Assembly (NCBI GenBank): GCA_946894095.1
Contig: OX335644.1
Coordinates: forward strand, 21,247,595-21,311,594
Length of the DNA: 64,000 nt
Source: Incurvaria masculella
Lineage: Eukaryota; Arthropoda; Insecta; Lepidoptera; Incurvariidae
Direction of reading: 5' to 3'
A program made the translations under genes and the position numbers. The number at the start of each line of letters is the position of its first letter. The first letter of the stretch is position 1. Below the pieces are notes generated by a model. It saw only the letters and a program-made list of their open reading frames with translations, was not told the origin of the DNA and searched no databases. Positions 44,701 through 54,137 of the stretch are shown one piece after another.

Positions 44701-47700
44701 TTGACAATTTACGTATCGTCGCCGTAAATACGTTGACGTTTGACGTTGCCGTAAATACGTTTTACGTACCAACTCGCTTTGGATGCCGTAAATACGACGA
44801 TGCCGTTTACGCCCCCTCCGCAATTGCATACAAATTGGTAGTCCGAGTTTAATTTTGACAGCTTGAAGAAGTAAAGCCATCGAATAAACAGTAAAAGCAT
44901 GTACGATTTTGCCGGATTTACGTAATTTCGCAGTTCCGTAAATGCCAATTTAAGTGAGAACACGGACTGACTGACCGTACTGAGGTAGTTCCATAAAATA
45001 TGCATCATTCATACAATTGCACAACTATCCTACTCCCGCTTCGATTGAATTCCACCAAATAACTGTCTGTTGGACTGTTGCAGTGCGGCTCCGCTCGCTG
45101 TACCAGTCGGTGGTGCGCAGCGGCGGCTACGAGCAGGTGTGCCGCGAGCGCGGCTGGCGCGGGCTGCACGGCACCCTGCAGGGCCGCCCCGCCTCGCCCA
45201 GCCAGGCCACGCTCACGCGCCGCCATTACGAGCGGTGAGAGTTTGCACTTTCATTACACTCCCTAGAGTGCTCTGAGGTACCAACTCGCTTTGGATAGGC
45301 GCGGGCCCTTGCTGTCAGCTCGAAAACAAATTCTGACTCGGAGAGTAAAAAACTGTTGACAGTTGTCACAGAGTCAAATATTTCATGTGACACAGATTAT
45401 ACCACCACAGACAAATAAAGAATGTGATGGCTAAGTTTCATTCACCGAAGAGAAAAAAAGGAGAAGTGGCATGGTCTCGACGCCGTATGATCAAAGTGAC
45501 CAAATAATTGTATGAGAATTTGGCGGCGCATCGTATGCCACTGCGCAAATGTGCCCTAAGAATGTATTCATCAAGTCAGTTCCCACCCTGACAAACTCTC
45601 CAATACGTCTGTGACTATGTTTGCATGTGGCATGTACATTTAAGTTGTGTTGGAACTTTTAGAAAATTGGAAGCGCTGGTATATCTCCTTCCTTTTTATT
45701 TATGGTTTATTTCCATATTGTGAACATTGAACATCCAACTGGTATAATATTTTTGCAGATTATTGCTGCCCTTCGAAAAACACGAGAGGCGGAATGGCTC
45801 AAAGTGGTGGAAGCTGCCGAAACTGCACAACGGTACCAGCAAAGAACACTCACCAAAGCAGGACCGCAAGAAGCTCCACGACTCCACCCCTATCACAACC
45901 ATCGACATCACCGCCGAGTCGCCAGTCAGAGAGATCGTGGAAAAGTGTGAGGAGATGACAGTTCCTAGACTCCGGACGCCCTCACCTGCTCCGGAGCAGA
46001 AAATAGAAACCATTAATTTGAATTCGTCGGGCAACGACAGTTTAGTTAAAGTAGACGAAGAGAAACCGCCCGCCGATCCATACGACCCTTCCAATCTGCT
46101 CACGTCGGACGAAAAGGACACCAAAGAACACAAACCAGCCGCCGAACTTAACCAAGAGTTCCTAGATTCCCTTCCGAAGGAGGATAAACCCGAGGAGAAA
46201 ACGCCGATCAAGATCAGCGTCAAGCCCGTAGAGAAATTAATAGAACGGAAAACACCACCCGCCTTAAACTGCATGGACCCGTCGCAGTCCATGAACAAGC
46301 TTCTAGGGACGCCCGGTTTGACGGAGTACCTCCAAAAGCAGAGCCTAACGGACCTCAGCGCTTCCCTGCTGGAGATGGCAGCGAAACAAAATTCCGACAC
46401 CCCAGTTTCGCTTTTAGCGGAGTTTCCGAGCGAGCAAAGCTTCAACGAAATGAGGAACAATCTGCGGGCGCAGCTGGCAGCGAAGCAGGGTCAGGTGCGG
46501 GATATGGCCACGAAGCCGAGCCTAGGAGACATCAACACTTCGTTCCTGGCGGAGATAGCTAAGGCGCAGCAGGAGCTGCTGAGTTCGACGACGTTGGGAG
46601 GGCTCAGCGGTCTCGGCGACAAGCTCGCAGGTTACGCGACACTCGCCGCTGGGTTCAGCAATGGACTGCCCAATGGGACCATGATCACTGTTCAGCAGGC
46701 ATCAGATAAGGTGAGAATTAGATTTTTTTCAGAGAGCATGACCATATTTGAAGGTTATGATGATAGACATCAAAATGTCCAAAGGCTACTTCTATATCTT
46801 GTTAACATTATGTTGAGATGGAGAACTCAAACTAAGGGTAATCGAAAATAACGCTTATGTACTCGTGAGTTTTTACAGAGAATTTACATTTAATCCAAAC
46901 AAAACATCACGTAACTAACGCGAAAAATTATTGGTGATGTATCCGTCATTGTGGAATTTGTGTCGCGCAGCTGCAGAGCGGCGCCGGTGGCACGGTGTCA
47001 CCGCCGTCGCGCCCCGCCGGCCGCAGCCTGCTCCGCTCCGTGCGGGTGAAGCCGACGCGGACCGCCGCCACCGCACCCCCAACACGTGAGTTCAATGTAT
47101 CCAGCCATGAAGTAGTCGCCACATCAGCCTCAGTCACATCTGCCGCAAATATTGTGTAAAGAACTGGACCTAGGCCAGAGCCTTGGGGAATCACTGCCTG
47201 CGTTTGTTTACATGACAGAGTAACTTATGCATATAACAGACACTTGACACATAGTGTTCTAAATAGGACTGAATTGAGGCGGTATTGATTTTCAGAGCTT
47301 GTACACTGATGCTATGCTTATCAAAGGCTGCACATCTAGAAATGTGTTGACTAATAGTCTATCTAAAATCTGCTATCAACTTTGTTGCAGACATCCTGCG
47401 TATATGTTCAATGGTATCATGCTGTGTAGAAGTAGTGCAGAAAATTCGCCCAAAGGGGGATTTCCTCACGCCCGATTTCACCACCTCCAGCTACAAAAAT
47501 CCCAAAGTTATCTTTCGGTTACACCATGTCAATCTGCAATGTTACCGAAAGTTAACTATCGGATTTCAGGTAGTAGGAGATGGTGACATCTGGGGGTTAC
47601 AGCAGCGACCATGGTAGTATCAGTAAAAAGGCATAGAGTTCCTAATACGCGTCTATGATTCTGCGGCTGCAGATTATCTGTGAGCTTAGGTTCGCTCACT

Positions 47701-49836
47701 AGATAGATATCTATGGAGCGATGGAGTCTTGGGGTCTTACGTCTCAACTAATATCCTCGCAACAGAAATTTGATCTGTCGGTTGCAGCATCGGTGACGCC
47801 TCTGCGGCCCGACTCGGCGTCGTCTTCGCCGCCGGCGCCGCCGCCTGTCACCAACTTCGGCATAAACTACGTACACGAGCGGCACAACCAGGTCACGTCG
47901 TCCACGCAGCCGCCGCACGAGCTTCCGCACTCTGATGACGAGATCATAGAGGTGAGTGGCTTGGAAGAGGTTCGCTTGCATAGCTGCCACTTTAGGACAC
48001 CATGAGTGGTTAGTGAAACTCGATATGGGGTGATCCATTAATCACATGGAGTTCTAATAGAGGGGAGAAACACATCACGATTGGGGGATGAGATAATGTG
48101 ACAATCACTTATATCTTGGCATAAAAGTGGCCAAAAAAACCTCACATGCTTAAAGTTCTCTAACATTATCACTTCGACAATCTTCATCCATTGCGATGGA
48201 ACCAACCCAGGATCCACCTAGTAGAAGGAGACCTACAGTGTCCTTCCATGTAGGATTCCCAACCATGGCACAGCTCGCATTTGTGACGAAAGGCGCTTAT
48301 CCAACTCGGAAAGAGAAAGAAAGCGGGGCAATAATGAGGCATGGGTGAACTTATGACATCTTGTATGAGAAGCAAGGCCCCGCGCCTTTCAGTAATACTG
48401 CTTGAGCCAAACAATGGCCAATGCGAAGTAGACGCGTTTCATTGCACAGACCGTACATTTCAGGTCAGCTGCGCGCGGGGTTCTACTCTGCCCTGTACAA
48501 ACTCGGACTAGGCGTGTGTTCAGACCGGTCAAAATGTTTAGTCCGATTTTAATCTGAAGTTGTATCTCTGGATAACTCTTAACAATTTTTTTTTCTTGCA
48601 TTGCAGGTGCCGTACAAGCCGAAAACGCCCGAGATCATCGACCTGGACGACTACGAGTCGCCGGAGAGTCCGCAGGCGGTCAAGAAGAAGAAGCTCGACA
48701 TCCTCAAGGAGCGGGGGCTCGAGGTGACCGCCGTCGGCGAGTGGACGCCGCCGCCCGCCCTCGTCCACCCCGGGGCCTTGCTCGGCCTAAACCCCGCCGT
48801 CCAGCAGCAGATCATGACGCAGGCGCAGTTTTTCCAGATGTACAACCAGATCATGCCGCAGGGCTACACCAACGGGCTCACCCCGCCCAAGGTCATCCAG
48901 GGCAAGTCCATCTACGGCTCGCCCGGGCCCGAGAAGACCGTCTACGGCAACCCGAAGGACCCCTTCATGCCGCCGCCGCACGTGCTGCAGGGCGCGCCGC
49001 CCCTCAGGCACCGGAGCCCCCAGGCACCGCCGCCGGCACCCGCGCCCGACATCCTCGACCTGAGCAGCAAGCAGCCGCACAGGCCGGCCGTCGAGATCAT
49101 GAGGGTACCGACGGTGCCGTCGCCGGCTAAAGTCCCCAGCGCTCCGCCGCAGAACCTCACGAAGAGCTACTCGCTCATCGATGGGAAGGCGGTAGTCGGG
49201 TCGAACCTCGAGATCACCCTCGTGAAGCCGCGGACGCCGCAGCCGACGACGCCGCCCAAGGGCACGCGGCCGCGGCAGAAGCGCTCCTCGACCGGCCAGT
49301 TCATGTCCAACAAGACCCCGTCGAGTCCGACCTTCTCGAAAGCGTACGCGACCCCGGCGGCCGCCGGCGCGGCCCCCGCGGCCCGGCTCCAGGAGCAGTA
49401 CAAGGCGAGCGAGCGCGCGAAACAGGCGACCAACATCGTCATCCCGACGTACCAGATGTCCAACTCGAGCCGCGACAGCGACGTCTCGCCGACCTCGTCC
49501 ACGAGCAGCCGCGACGGGGGCATCGCGGCGCTCACGAGCAGCCTGCTCCAGGCTGCCGGCGGGGCCCTTCTGCAGAGCCCTAAGGCCCCGTCGAGTCTCG
49601 CCCAGATCATGGAGATGCAGGCGAAGAGCACCGCCGCGCAGAACCTGGCCTCGTTCATGGACCCGTCGGTGTACATGAGCGCGGTGTACAGCAGCCTGGC
49701 GGGGCAGCTCTCGCCGGGGCTCCCCGACCACCAGCTCGCCATGTACCAGAACCTGATGTCCGGCAGGCTGATGAGAAACTATCCAGGGCTGCTCAACATG
49801 AGCACGGTCACGTCGACGCCGACGACCAAGAATTGA
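41574..49836 (+). CDS. ARID5B: ARID5B-type AT-rich interactive domain protein (9 exons, N-terminus missing)
   Basis: The joined exons are 41574-41784, 42287-42459, 43145-43336, 43764-43899, 45084-45234, 45759-46710, 46971-47085, 47788-47951 and 48607-49836 (TGA), 1107 residues in all. ARID5 proteins bind AT-rich DNA in the nucleus and recruit chromatin modifiers. Numbering from the first visible residue: a BAH-like end (DEVLAIGEKVVL...WRCG, 1-71), SYPRYCRYR (72-128), an LKGRPR motif (150-155), the ARID domain (about 210-296, ending TRRHYERLLLPFEKH) and conserved EIIDLDDYE plus KKKLDILKERGLEV in the last exon. Order and spacing match vertebrate ARID5B. The exon(s) before DEVL are not found in the window. 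Exon 6 is less GC-rich than the others. Confidence 0.92.
41817..42017 (-). mobile_element. MITE-C, truncated, in ARID5B intron A
   Basis: It starts GTCACCTAAATTGGCG 33 bp after the donor and continues to CTTGAAGAAGTAAAACTACAGAATAAG. The other end of the element is missing; the 17-bp minisatellite begins exactly there. Confidence 0.75.
42018..42270. repeat. 17-bp minisatellite, about 15 units
   Basis: The unit is GATTCGTAATTTGCCAT with substitutions (GTGCC for TTGCC, CCGT for TCGT) and one shortened unit. It fills the end of ARID5B intron A and stops 16 nt before exon B. Similar words (GATTTTGCC, CGTAATTTCGC) occur near the end of the longer MITE-C copy at 44915-44935, a likely source. Confidence 0.95.
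42287..42459 (+). CDS. ARID5B: ARID5B exon B: SYPRYCRYR region
   Basis: The acceptor GTTGGTTCGCAG has a poor pyrimidine tract and is abutted by the minisatellite. The donor GTGAGT is at 42460. Phase is 1 in and 0 out. It encodes VVVFSYPRYCRYRALLRRLD, VAALGGYAAPTRN and ILFCR, aligned with vertebrate VIVLSYPQYCRYR...ALGGIAVVSRNPQILYCR. Confidence 0.92.
42466..42826. mobile_element. MITE-2 in ARID5B intron B, split by MITE-1
   Basis: The left arm (GAGTTAACACGCCGGCTGAAC, GAGTGATTGAATCTGACG) begins within a few bases of the exon B donor. The right arm (CACTCAAATGGCGAGTTAAC, ATGGCAACC) follows 42785. Confidence 0.75.
42631..42785. mobile_element. MITE-1 hairpin, copy 2, TTAA-flanked
   Basis: TTAA lies directly on both sides (42627-42630 and 42786-42789). 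The related empty site in MITE-2 at 38368-38380 reads CAGATTTAACACG, with a single TTAA, which supports a TTAA target duplication as made by piggyBac-type transposases. Confidence 0.8.
43145..43336 (+). CDS. ARID5B: ARID5B exon C: LKGRPR and basic/serine linker
   Basis: The acceptor GCTTCGGCAG is at 43144 and the donor GTGGGT at 43337; phase 0 on both sides. It encodes DTFEYPELEGHEFVCNHLAP, LKGRPR and an Arg-rich run, then SxSxD/E serine clusters. It matches vertebrate DTFDHPTL...EFAPNLKGRPRKKK. Confidence 0.9.
43764..43899 (+). CDS. ARID5B: ARID5B exon D: first half of ARID
   Basis: The acceptor GTTCCCCGCAG ends at 43763 and the donor GTGAGT starts at 43900. Phase is 0 in and 1 out. It encodes ATDRAFMSQLRAFHRDHSTP, helices 1-2 of the ARID fold (vertebrate EQAFLVALYKYMKERKTPIERI). 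Confidence 0.92.
44243..44405 (-). mobile_element. Helitron 3' end in ARID5B intron D
   Basis: The - strand ends CCCGAGTGGAGCCGAGTACCTCAG-CTAG at 44246, as in 9800-10057. The 5' TC end is not found, so the copy is truncated. Confidence 0.6.
44560..44975 (-). mobile_element. MITE-C in ARID5B intron D
   Basis: The ends GAGCCTCTAGTCTGACTTG...GCCTAAATTGGCG and GTTCCGTAAATGCCAATTTAAGTGAG are present. The middle, CGTAAATACGTTGACG repeated, is longer than in other copies. Confidence 0.75.
45084..45234 (+). CDS. ARID5B: ARID5B exon E: second half of ARID
   Basis: The acceptor GGACTGTTGCAG is at 45083 and the donor GTGAGA at 45235. Phase is 1 in and 2 out. It encodes LRSLYQSVVRSGGYEQVCRE, W, then TLTRRHYE. 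It matches LGGYETITARRQWKHIY...CTRRHYER, including the conserved GGYE and RRHYE blocks. Confidence 0.95.
45759..46710 (+). CDS. ARID5B: ARID5B exon F: ARID end and long acidic linker
   Basis: The acceptor ATATTTTTGCAG is at 45758 and the donor GTGAGA at 46711. Phase is 2 in and 0 out. It starts RLLLPFEKHERRNGSKWW, closing the ARID domain, then a disordered linker rich in E, K, P and S with DKPEEKTPIKISVKP and NCMDPSQSMNKLLGTPGLTE. The frame stays open 46 codons into the intron. Confidence 0.92.
46971..47085 (+). CDS. ARID5B: ARID5B exon G
   Basis: The acceptor TTTGTGTCGCGCAG is at 46970 and the donor GTGAGT at 47086. Phase is 0 in and 1 out. It encodes LQSGAGGTVSPPSRPAGRSL, then VRVKPTRTAA. 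It is low in complexity; support is GC content, splice sites and phase fit on both sides. Confidence 0.75.
47088..47200 (-). mobile_element. jockey-like reverse-transcriptase fragment in intron G
   Basis: The - strand frame reads IPQGSGLGPVLYTIFAADV, the PQGS...LGPxLY block of jockey-type non-LTR retrotransposons (usual form GVPQGSVLGPxLY). It starts within 3 nt of the exon G donor. No other RT block survives. Confidence 0.6.
47201..47787. other. rest of ARID5B intron G
   Basis: No exon is seen. Open frames at 47299-47617 end without splice support. A TCTGCGGCTGCAG acceptor-like word at 47660 leads into no useful frame. Confidence 0.4.
47788..47951 (+). CDS. ARID5B: ARID5B exon H
   Basis: The acceptor CTGTCGGTTGCAG is at 47787 and the donor GTGAGT at 47952. 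Phase is 1 in and 0 out. It encodes SVTPLRPDSASSS, a proline run and TNFGINYVHERHNQVTSST, then ELPHSDDEIIE. It lies just upstream of the conserved DLDDYE region. Confidence 0.85.
48183..48345 (-). mobile_element. SINE-A fragment in ARID5B intron H, reverse
   Basis: CATCCATTGCGATGGAACCAA, CACCTAGTAGAAGGAGACC and CAGCTCGCATTTGTGACG are body blocks; both ends are missing. Confidence 0.7.
48607..49836 (+). CDS. ARID5B: ARID5B terminal exon I
   Basis: The acceptor TTTTTTTTCTTGCAG lies within 48592-48606 and TGA is at 49834-49836. It holds 409 residues: VPYKPKTPEIIDLDDYESPE, KKKKLDILKERGLEVTAVGE, EKTVYGNPKDPFMPPPHVL, DILDLSSKQPHRPAVEIMRV and GSNLEITLVKP, then a Ser/Ala-rich region and MYQNLMSGRLMRNYPGLLNM at the end. 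GC content is very high, so long open frames also occur on the antisense strand (up to 370 codons); these are shadows. Confidence 0.93.
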   Translation: MPYKPKTPEIIDLDDYESPESPQAVKKKKLDILKERGLEVTAVGEWTPPPALVHPGALLGLNPAVQQQIMTQAQFFQMYNQIMPQGYTNGLTPPKVIQGKSIYGSPGPEKTVYGNPKDPFMPPPHVLQGAPPLRHRSPQAPPPAPAPDILDLSSKQPHRPAVEIMRVPTVPSPAKVPSAPPQNLTKSYSLIDGKAVVGSNLEITLVKPRTPQPTTPPKGTRPRQKRSSTGQFMSNKTPSSPTFSKAYATPAAAGAAPAARLQEQYKASERAKQATNIVIPTYQMSNSSRDSDVSPTSSTSSRDGGIAALTSSLLQAAGGALLQSPKAPSSLAQIMEMQAKSTAAQNLASFMDPSVYMSAVYSSLAGQLSPGLPDHQLAMYQNLMSGRLMRNYPGLLNMSTVTSTPTTKN

Positions 49837-50320
49837 GGACTCCAAGCCCGCATATGTGGAAGAACCACTATGAGGACAGTCAGTCCGTATCCCGTGCATG
49901 AAGAATCGACCAAGGCTTCGAAGCGGTGTTGATGTTTTTAGGTTATGTCGACCATTGGACCATTTGAAACAAGCAAATTTTACTGTGTTCCATGTTGGGA
50001 GTACGCTATGTACGTTTTGTTGTATTGAGACAGCATTTTATAGTTGTTGTCTATGGTTGATTTACCGTCTAGATGCAATTTGAAAAAAAAAGGAAAAAAA
50101 ATATATATTGGTTCGCTCGTTTGGTGTGAGCGGTAGGGTATTGGCCTCATTTTAAGGTTATTTTAATGTATCTAGTCTTACAATAGGATTGTGGGAACTT
50201 TCGCAAAATCCGTGACCATAGACTAATCGGGTTGTTAAAATGCGTCAGCACAAACCATTCCCTAAAGAAAATGGTGTTGCTGCGAAACGAATAAAAAAAA
50301 CCTTGCCTGTTTTGCGAATT
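49837..50320 (+). other. probable ARID5B 3' UTR
   Basis: AT-rich text follows the stop. The first AATAAA is at 50290-50295. Further AATAAA words lie near 51468, 51585 and 51755, so a longer UTR is possible, but a hairpin MITE at 50910-51172 makes the proximal site the simpler choice. Confidence 0.4.
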
Positions 50321-50909
50321 TCCTCACGAGGTAGATGTTTTTTTTTATAGTAAGAACGAATTGTTAATGTTAAGATGTAATTTCTTTAAGTTTATATGTG
50401 ATACGAATGTTGATAGACAATTTCCGTTTTTAGTTATAAAGACTGAGTAATAGCGTCCGTGCCGCGGCCGCGTGCCGGCGCGTCGGCGCTCTTGCCGATC
50501 CAAAACAATCTTTAGCGCATTGAGTCTTGGAGCGGTTTCGCTCGGACTCCGATCTCTTTACAAGTAAGTCATAAAGTTTGTGCGACGCAGACCGCCGCTT
50601 GGGAACAATGAAAATTTAGTTTTCACTTTTAATTTTGTCGTGCGAAACTTTTACTATGAAATGTCAATTGTTAATTGTACTTCCTATGATTTGAGAGTTG
50701 GTGCAATTTAAGAGCAGAACAGACCTCAAAGCACGTCTTGTACATATTGTGATGTTACGACTAGTTTGTTAAATTCATCTTAAATGTTAGACGATTCAAT
50801 TTGGCCGAAAATTTCTCACATTGTGACTGTTCCTTTTGTCTGACGCTTGCACGCAATATGTTTAGGTGGTACAAACATTTTGAGAAAAAATGTTGGGTTA
50901 CAGACAGCG

Positions 50910-51172
50910 AGCATGGAAGTACGGGAGTAGCGATCGAAAGTGATTCGTATGGTGGCAGCTTAGATAGGAGTCAGTGGAAAAAGTCTAACTGTAATTAGTT
51001 CGCTTACGTATTGGGGACGCGCAACATCGAATGTTCGTTGCACTAAATAGCATCCTGTGAAGTTGTTACGTGTCGTTGGAACTAGAGTAAGTAAACGCTC
51101 TTGATGCTGCCATTGCATGTAAAAGTAGCTAATCAGTTTCGATTGCTACTCCAATTCTTCCATGCTCGTTGA
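50910..51172. mobile_element. hairpin MITE downstream of ARID5B
   Basis: The ends GAGCATGGAAGTACGGGAGTAG and CTACTCCAATTCTTCCATGCTC are inverted repeats. Inside, GGTGGCAGCTTAGAT and GATGCTGCCATTGC face each other. The middle matches the outer element at 38140-38690. A related arm lies at 43965-44000 (GGCATGGAAACAGGAGTAG) in ARID5B intron D. Confidence 0.75.
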
Positions 51173-53177
51173 TTACAGGTCAAGAGGTTAGATGGGCAAC
51201 AATGAAACTAGACAAACCATTGAAATCCACTCTGCTTTTTATCTATGGTGCCTTTTGACTTCTCTGTCAAATCGCATTGTGGTTCACCGGAAAGAAACCA
51301 TTTTTAAAAGTCCATGTCCGATGAATTATATTAGTTTTCTGTCCATTCCAAGCGCCATTATCTGTTGCAGTTCAAATAGTAGTGAATATGCCAGTATATT
51401 TTTTAATTAATGTAATCTGTTAATTATATGTTTTATTGTCTAATTTTCCAAAGAAATTTAACCCCCCATCAATAAATGCGGAAAACTTTAATTTAAACAA
51501 AAAAGGAAGATTAAATTTTATTTTTACGCACAAATTGTACAGAGTTTAGCCCTTTCTAGAAATGTACCGCTAATCTTTTTTAACAAATAAATGTGTTCAA
51601 AAGTCTTCACATGTGTTTCTTTTGACTTAATTGTAACTTGTAATTATGTTTCATATATGCTTTCTTTTTTGTTTTTATTGTTCATTTAAAATTACTATGT
51701 TCCGGCTTTCACACAAAGTCTTCACAGCGGATACGATGAAAATGTGTGTCCCGAATTAATAAAGCTGCTCACAGCCACCGACGTCACTATGTCTACGATA
51801 TCAAATGGGAACGAATTTGAGCAGACATGTGTCGGAGCCTAACCTAACCACCTAGAAATTTCCTGAAAAGTCTCGAGAGTAGGTATTCCAGGCCAAAAAT
51901 TGTCTCACAACACTAATAAGTGGCAGAACGCAATTGTGATTTTAGAATACAAGTGCAAACGATCAGAGAACCACAGATAAACACGCTGACAGTTCGATGA
52001 CAGCCATTGACAGCATACATACACATGCTCTCAACCGTGCACGATCTGTGTGCGGTCTAGGGTCACATCCCTAATGTCGGAGATAACGTTCAGGGGAGTG
52101 AATATGAGCAATTCAGGACGGTCGCGAACGCGTATATGTAATCCGTCTGTTTCCACTTTGCCGGCCGTGGCGTCAGCAAGGTCTGTCTTGTCAGTAGGGT
52201 GAGCAAAAAAGTAAAAGTATACGAAAAAATCGAAACAAACTACGCAGGGTTCTTCAAAAGTGATAAAATGTAATTACAATTTTTATTAGAATTGTACCTA
52301 CATATATAGGAAAAATATGACTTAAACCTTTTTCTTTTTGACTGATCAATGTGAAAAATGCCTCTTGCTTGACTTTAAACAAAAGAATAATACCGCTGCA
52401 GGAGGAACACACACAAGTTAAAAACGTAAATAACTACATATCATCCATACAGTCAATTCATTCTTCTTCCTCGGCCCATGTCAACTGAAATTGATTTACG
52501 GCCAACAGAACACAAAGCTCAATTATACTTTTAATATAATTAAAATATCACGGTTTATAAACAATGAACCAACTGAATGACAGCTTTTTTTTAATGTTTA
52601 CTTTAAAGGGCTTGGGAATACGAAGTGACCATGTCAGCCCTGTCAGCATGAAATACTCCTAATTAGTAACAAATACCGAGAATTTACGGCGAATAAAATT
52701 CAAGTGTGTCGTGTGCACTTCGCGGAGTTGTTATCCGTGCCAAACTGGGCAATTCTCAAATGTATGCATTTCGGAACGCAAGGTAACACTCGAGAAGAGC
52801 AGCTTCAAACTGACAGTTGTGTGGTTTGCATTGCGAAAACCACTAACTCATGCTTCCATTGAATAATTCCCAACATTAATTAGCTCAGTACATATCTATA
52901 CATGTCACTGACATTTACATAGAACCAGACTCCGTGGGACCAAGTTCCGGTAGTGACCATCCCCAGACAACAAGATGTCACAGGCAGATGGTGACACGGA
53001 AATATGCGGTGTAACATAATTTAACTTTTCGATTGATATTTATGAAATATAACCATTAAACGCCATAAGGGGTGTAATTAAACGAATTTATTTGTATGTT
53101 TTTTCAATACTTTATTCTTAGAAATATACAAAGTCATTCATTCTCTTTCTTATTGGCACTCATTCATGCAAACGCTC
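51173..53177. other. intergenic stretch between the convergent genes
   Basis: No gene seen; open frames are below 75 codons and lack motifs. TTTATT words on the + strand near 53085 and 53110 are AATAAA on the - strand and could end the Prp4 transcript. Confidence 0.4.
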
Positions 53178-53240
53178 ACTATTAATTGCTACGCAGACGA
53201 CAACCCAGACAGATACATCAGTCACCCGACCGCAAGTCGG
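53178..53240 (-). repeat. duplicate of the Prp4 3' flank
   Basis: CTCACTATTAATTGCTACGC, AGACGAC and ATACATCAGTCACCCGACCG repeat, in the same orientation, the text at 53967-54032 immediately after the Prp4 stop. The match is about 80% over 60 bp. Confidence 0.65.
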
Positions 53241-53562
53241 TATATTGTGGAGGACAGGCTGTGCCCCATTGTCAATTCAAATCGATATTGGAAAATGTTT
53301 TCGAATGGGGTCTCCAGAACCTATCACATCAAACTTCTTTCGCTTTTTTTACAGCTTTAAAATGGCCATGGCCGCCTGGGCGCAACAATTCCACTCAACA
53401 TTTCTTCCGTCATCCTTTTGTCACTCATCGCACAACATTTCCGAATCATGTCAAGCCGTTCCAATACCTTTCATCGAGGTCGCCAAATAAGGGATTAAGT
53501 TTTCATACGAGGAAAAGTCGCAATGTTTTACACCCAGAATCACCATCTGCAGCAGGAAAAAA

Positions 53563-53850
53563 AAACCGCCCAAGTGCCAGTCGGACTCGCACACGAATGG
53601 TTCCATACCATCGTAAAAGATTAAATACAAAACAATCACGTTTTTTGTATGACCCCCTTTAATTTTAATTATTTTTTAATTTTACCTATTTGTTGTTATA
53701 GTGGCAAAATAAATACACACTCTGTGAAAATTTCATCTGTCTATCTGTTACGGTTACTGAGATACAGCCCTGTGACGGACGGACGGACAGCGGAGGCTTA
53801 GTGATAGGGTTCCGTTGGCACCCTTTGGGTACGGAACCCTAAAAAGCACC
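53563..53850 (+). mobile_element. SINE-B, full length, antisense to the Prp4 3' region
   Basis: It reads CCGCCCAAGTGCCAGTCGGAC, GGTTCCATACC, TTGTTGTTATAGTGGC, GAGATACAGCCCTGTGACGG, GGACGGACGGACAGCGGAGG and ends TTTGGGTACGGAACCCTAAAAAG. This is the most complete copy in the window. Confidence 0.85.
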
Positions 53851-54044
53851 ACGAAGTTCAACGTTTAGTCACAATAGATCTTCCCGGTCGCAGAGACATC
53901 AAAGCTATAGATGTAGATAACGATTCAGTAATTTTTTGCACGTCACCAACTTTCAAATTCAATCCCTCACTATTAGTTGCTACGGAGACGACGGGACAGT
54001 ACTAGCAAGATGCATCAGTCACCCGGCCGTGGAGTAGAGTGTCA

Positions 54045-54137
54045 CTACGCCAGGTCGGGCGCCCACAGCTTGAAGGTGCGATCGTAGGAGCAGGTCGCGA
54101 TGTATTTGTTGTCGTAGGATATGTCAGCTCCCATCAC
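54045..54137 (-). CDS. PRPF4: Prp4 exon 12 (terminal)
   Basis: The acceptor TTGTTGCGCAG precedes 54137 and TAG is at 54047-54045. It encodes [20 protein letters not shown] and [10 protein letters not shown], the last propeller blade (human [28 protein letters not shown]). Confidence 0.95.
   Translation of the reverse strand: MMGADISYDNKYIATCSYDRTFKLWAPDLA

Noticed and set aside
45696..46460. 254-codon - strand frame
   Set aside because: Antisense of ARID5B exon F, which has clear sense-strand homology and splice sites.
48787..49899. 370-codon - strand frame
   Set aside because: Antisense shadow of the very GC-rich ARID5B exon I, with low-complexity Arg-rich text.
53186..53662. 158-codon + strand frame
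   Set aside because: It runs into the SINE-B at 53563 and overlaps the duplicated Prp4 flank, so it is a chance frame.
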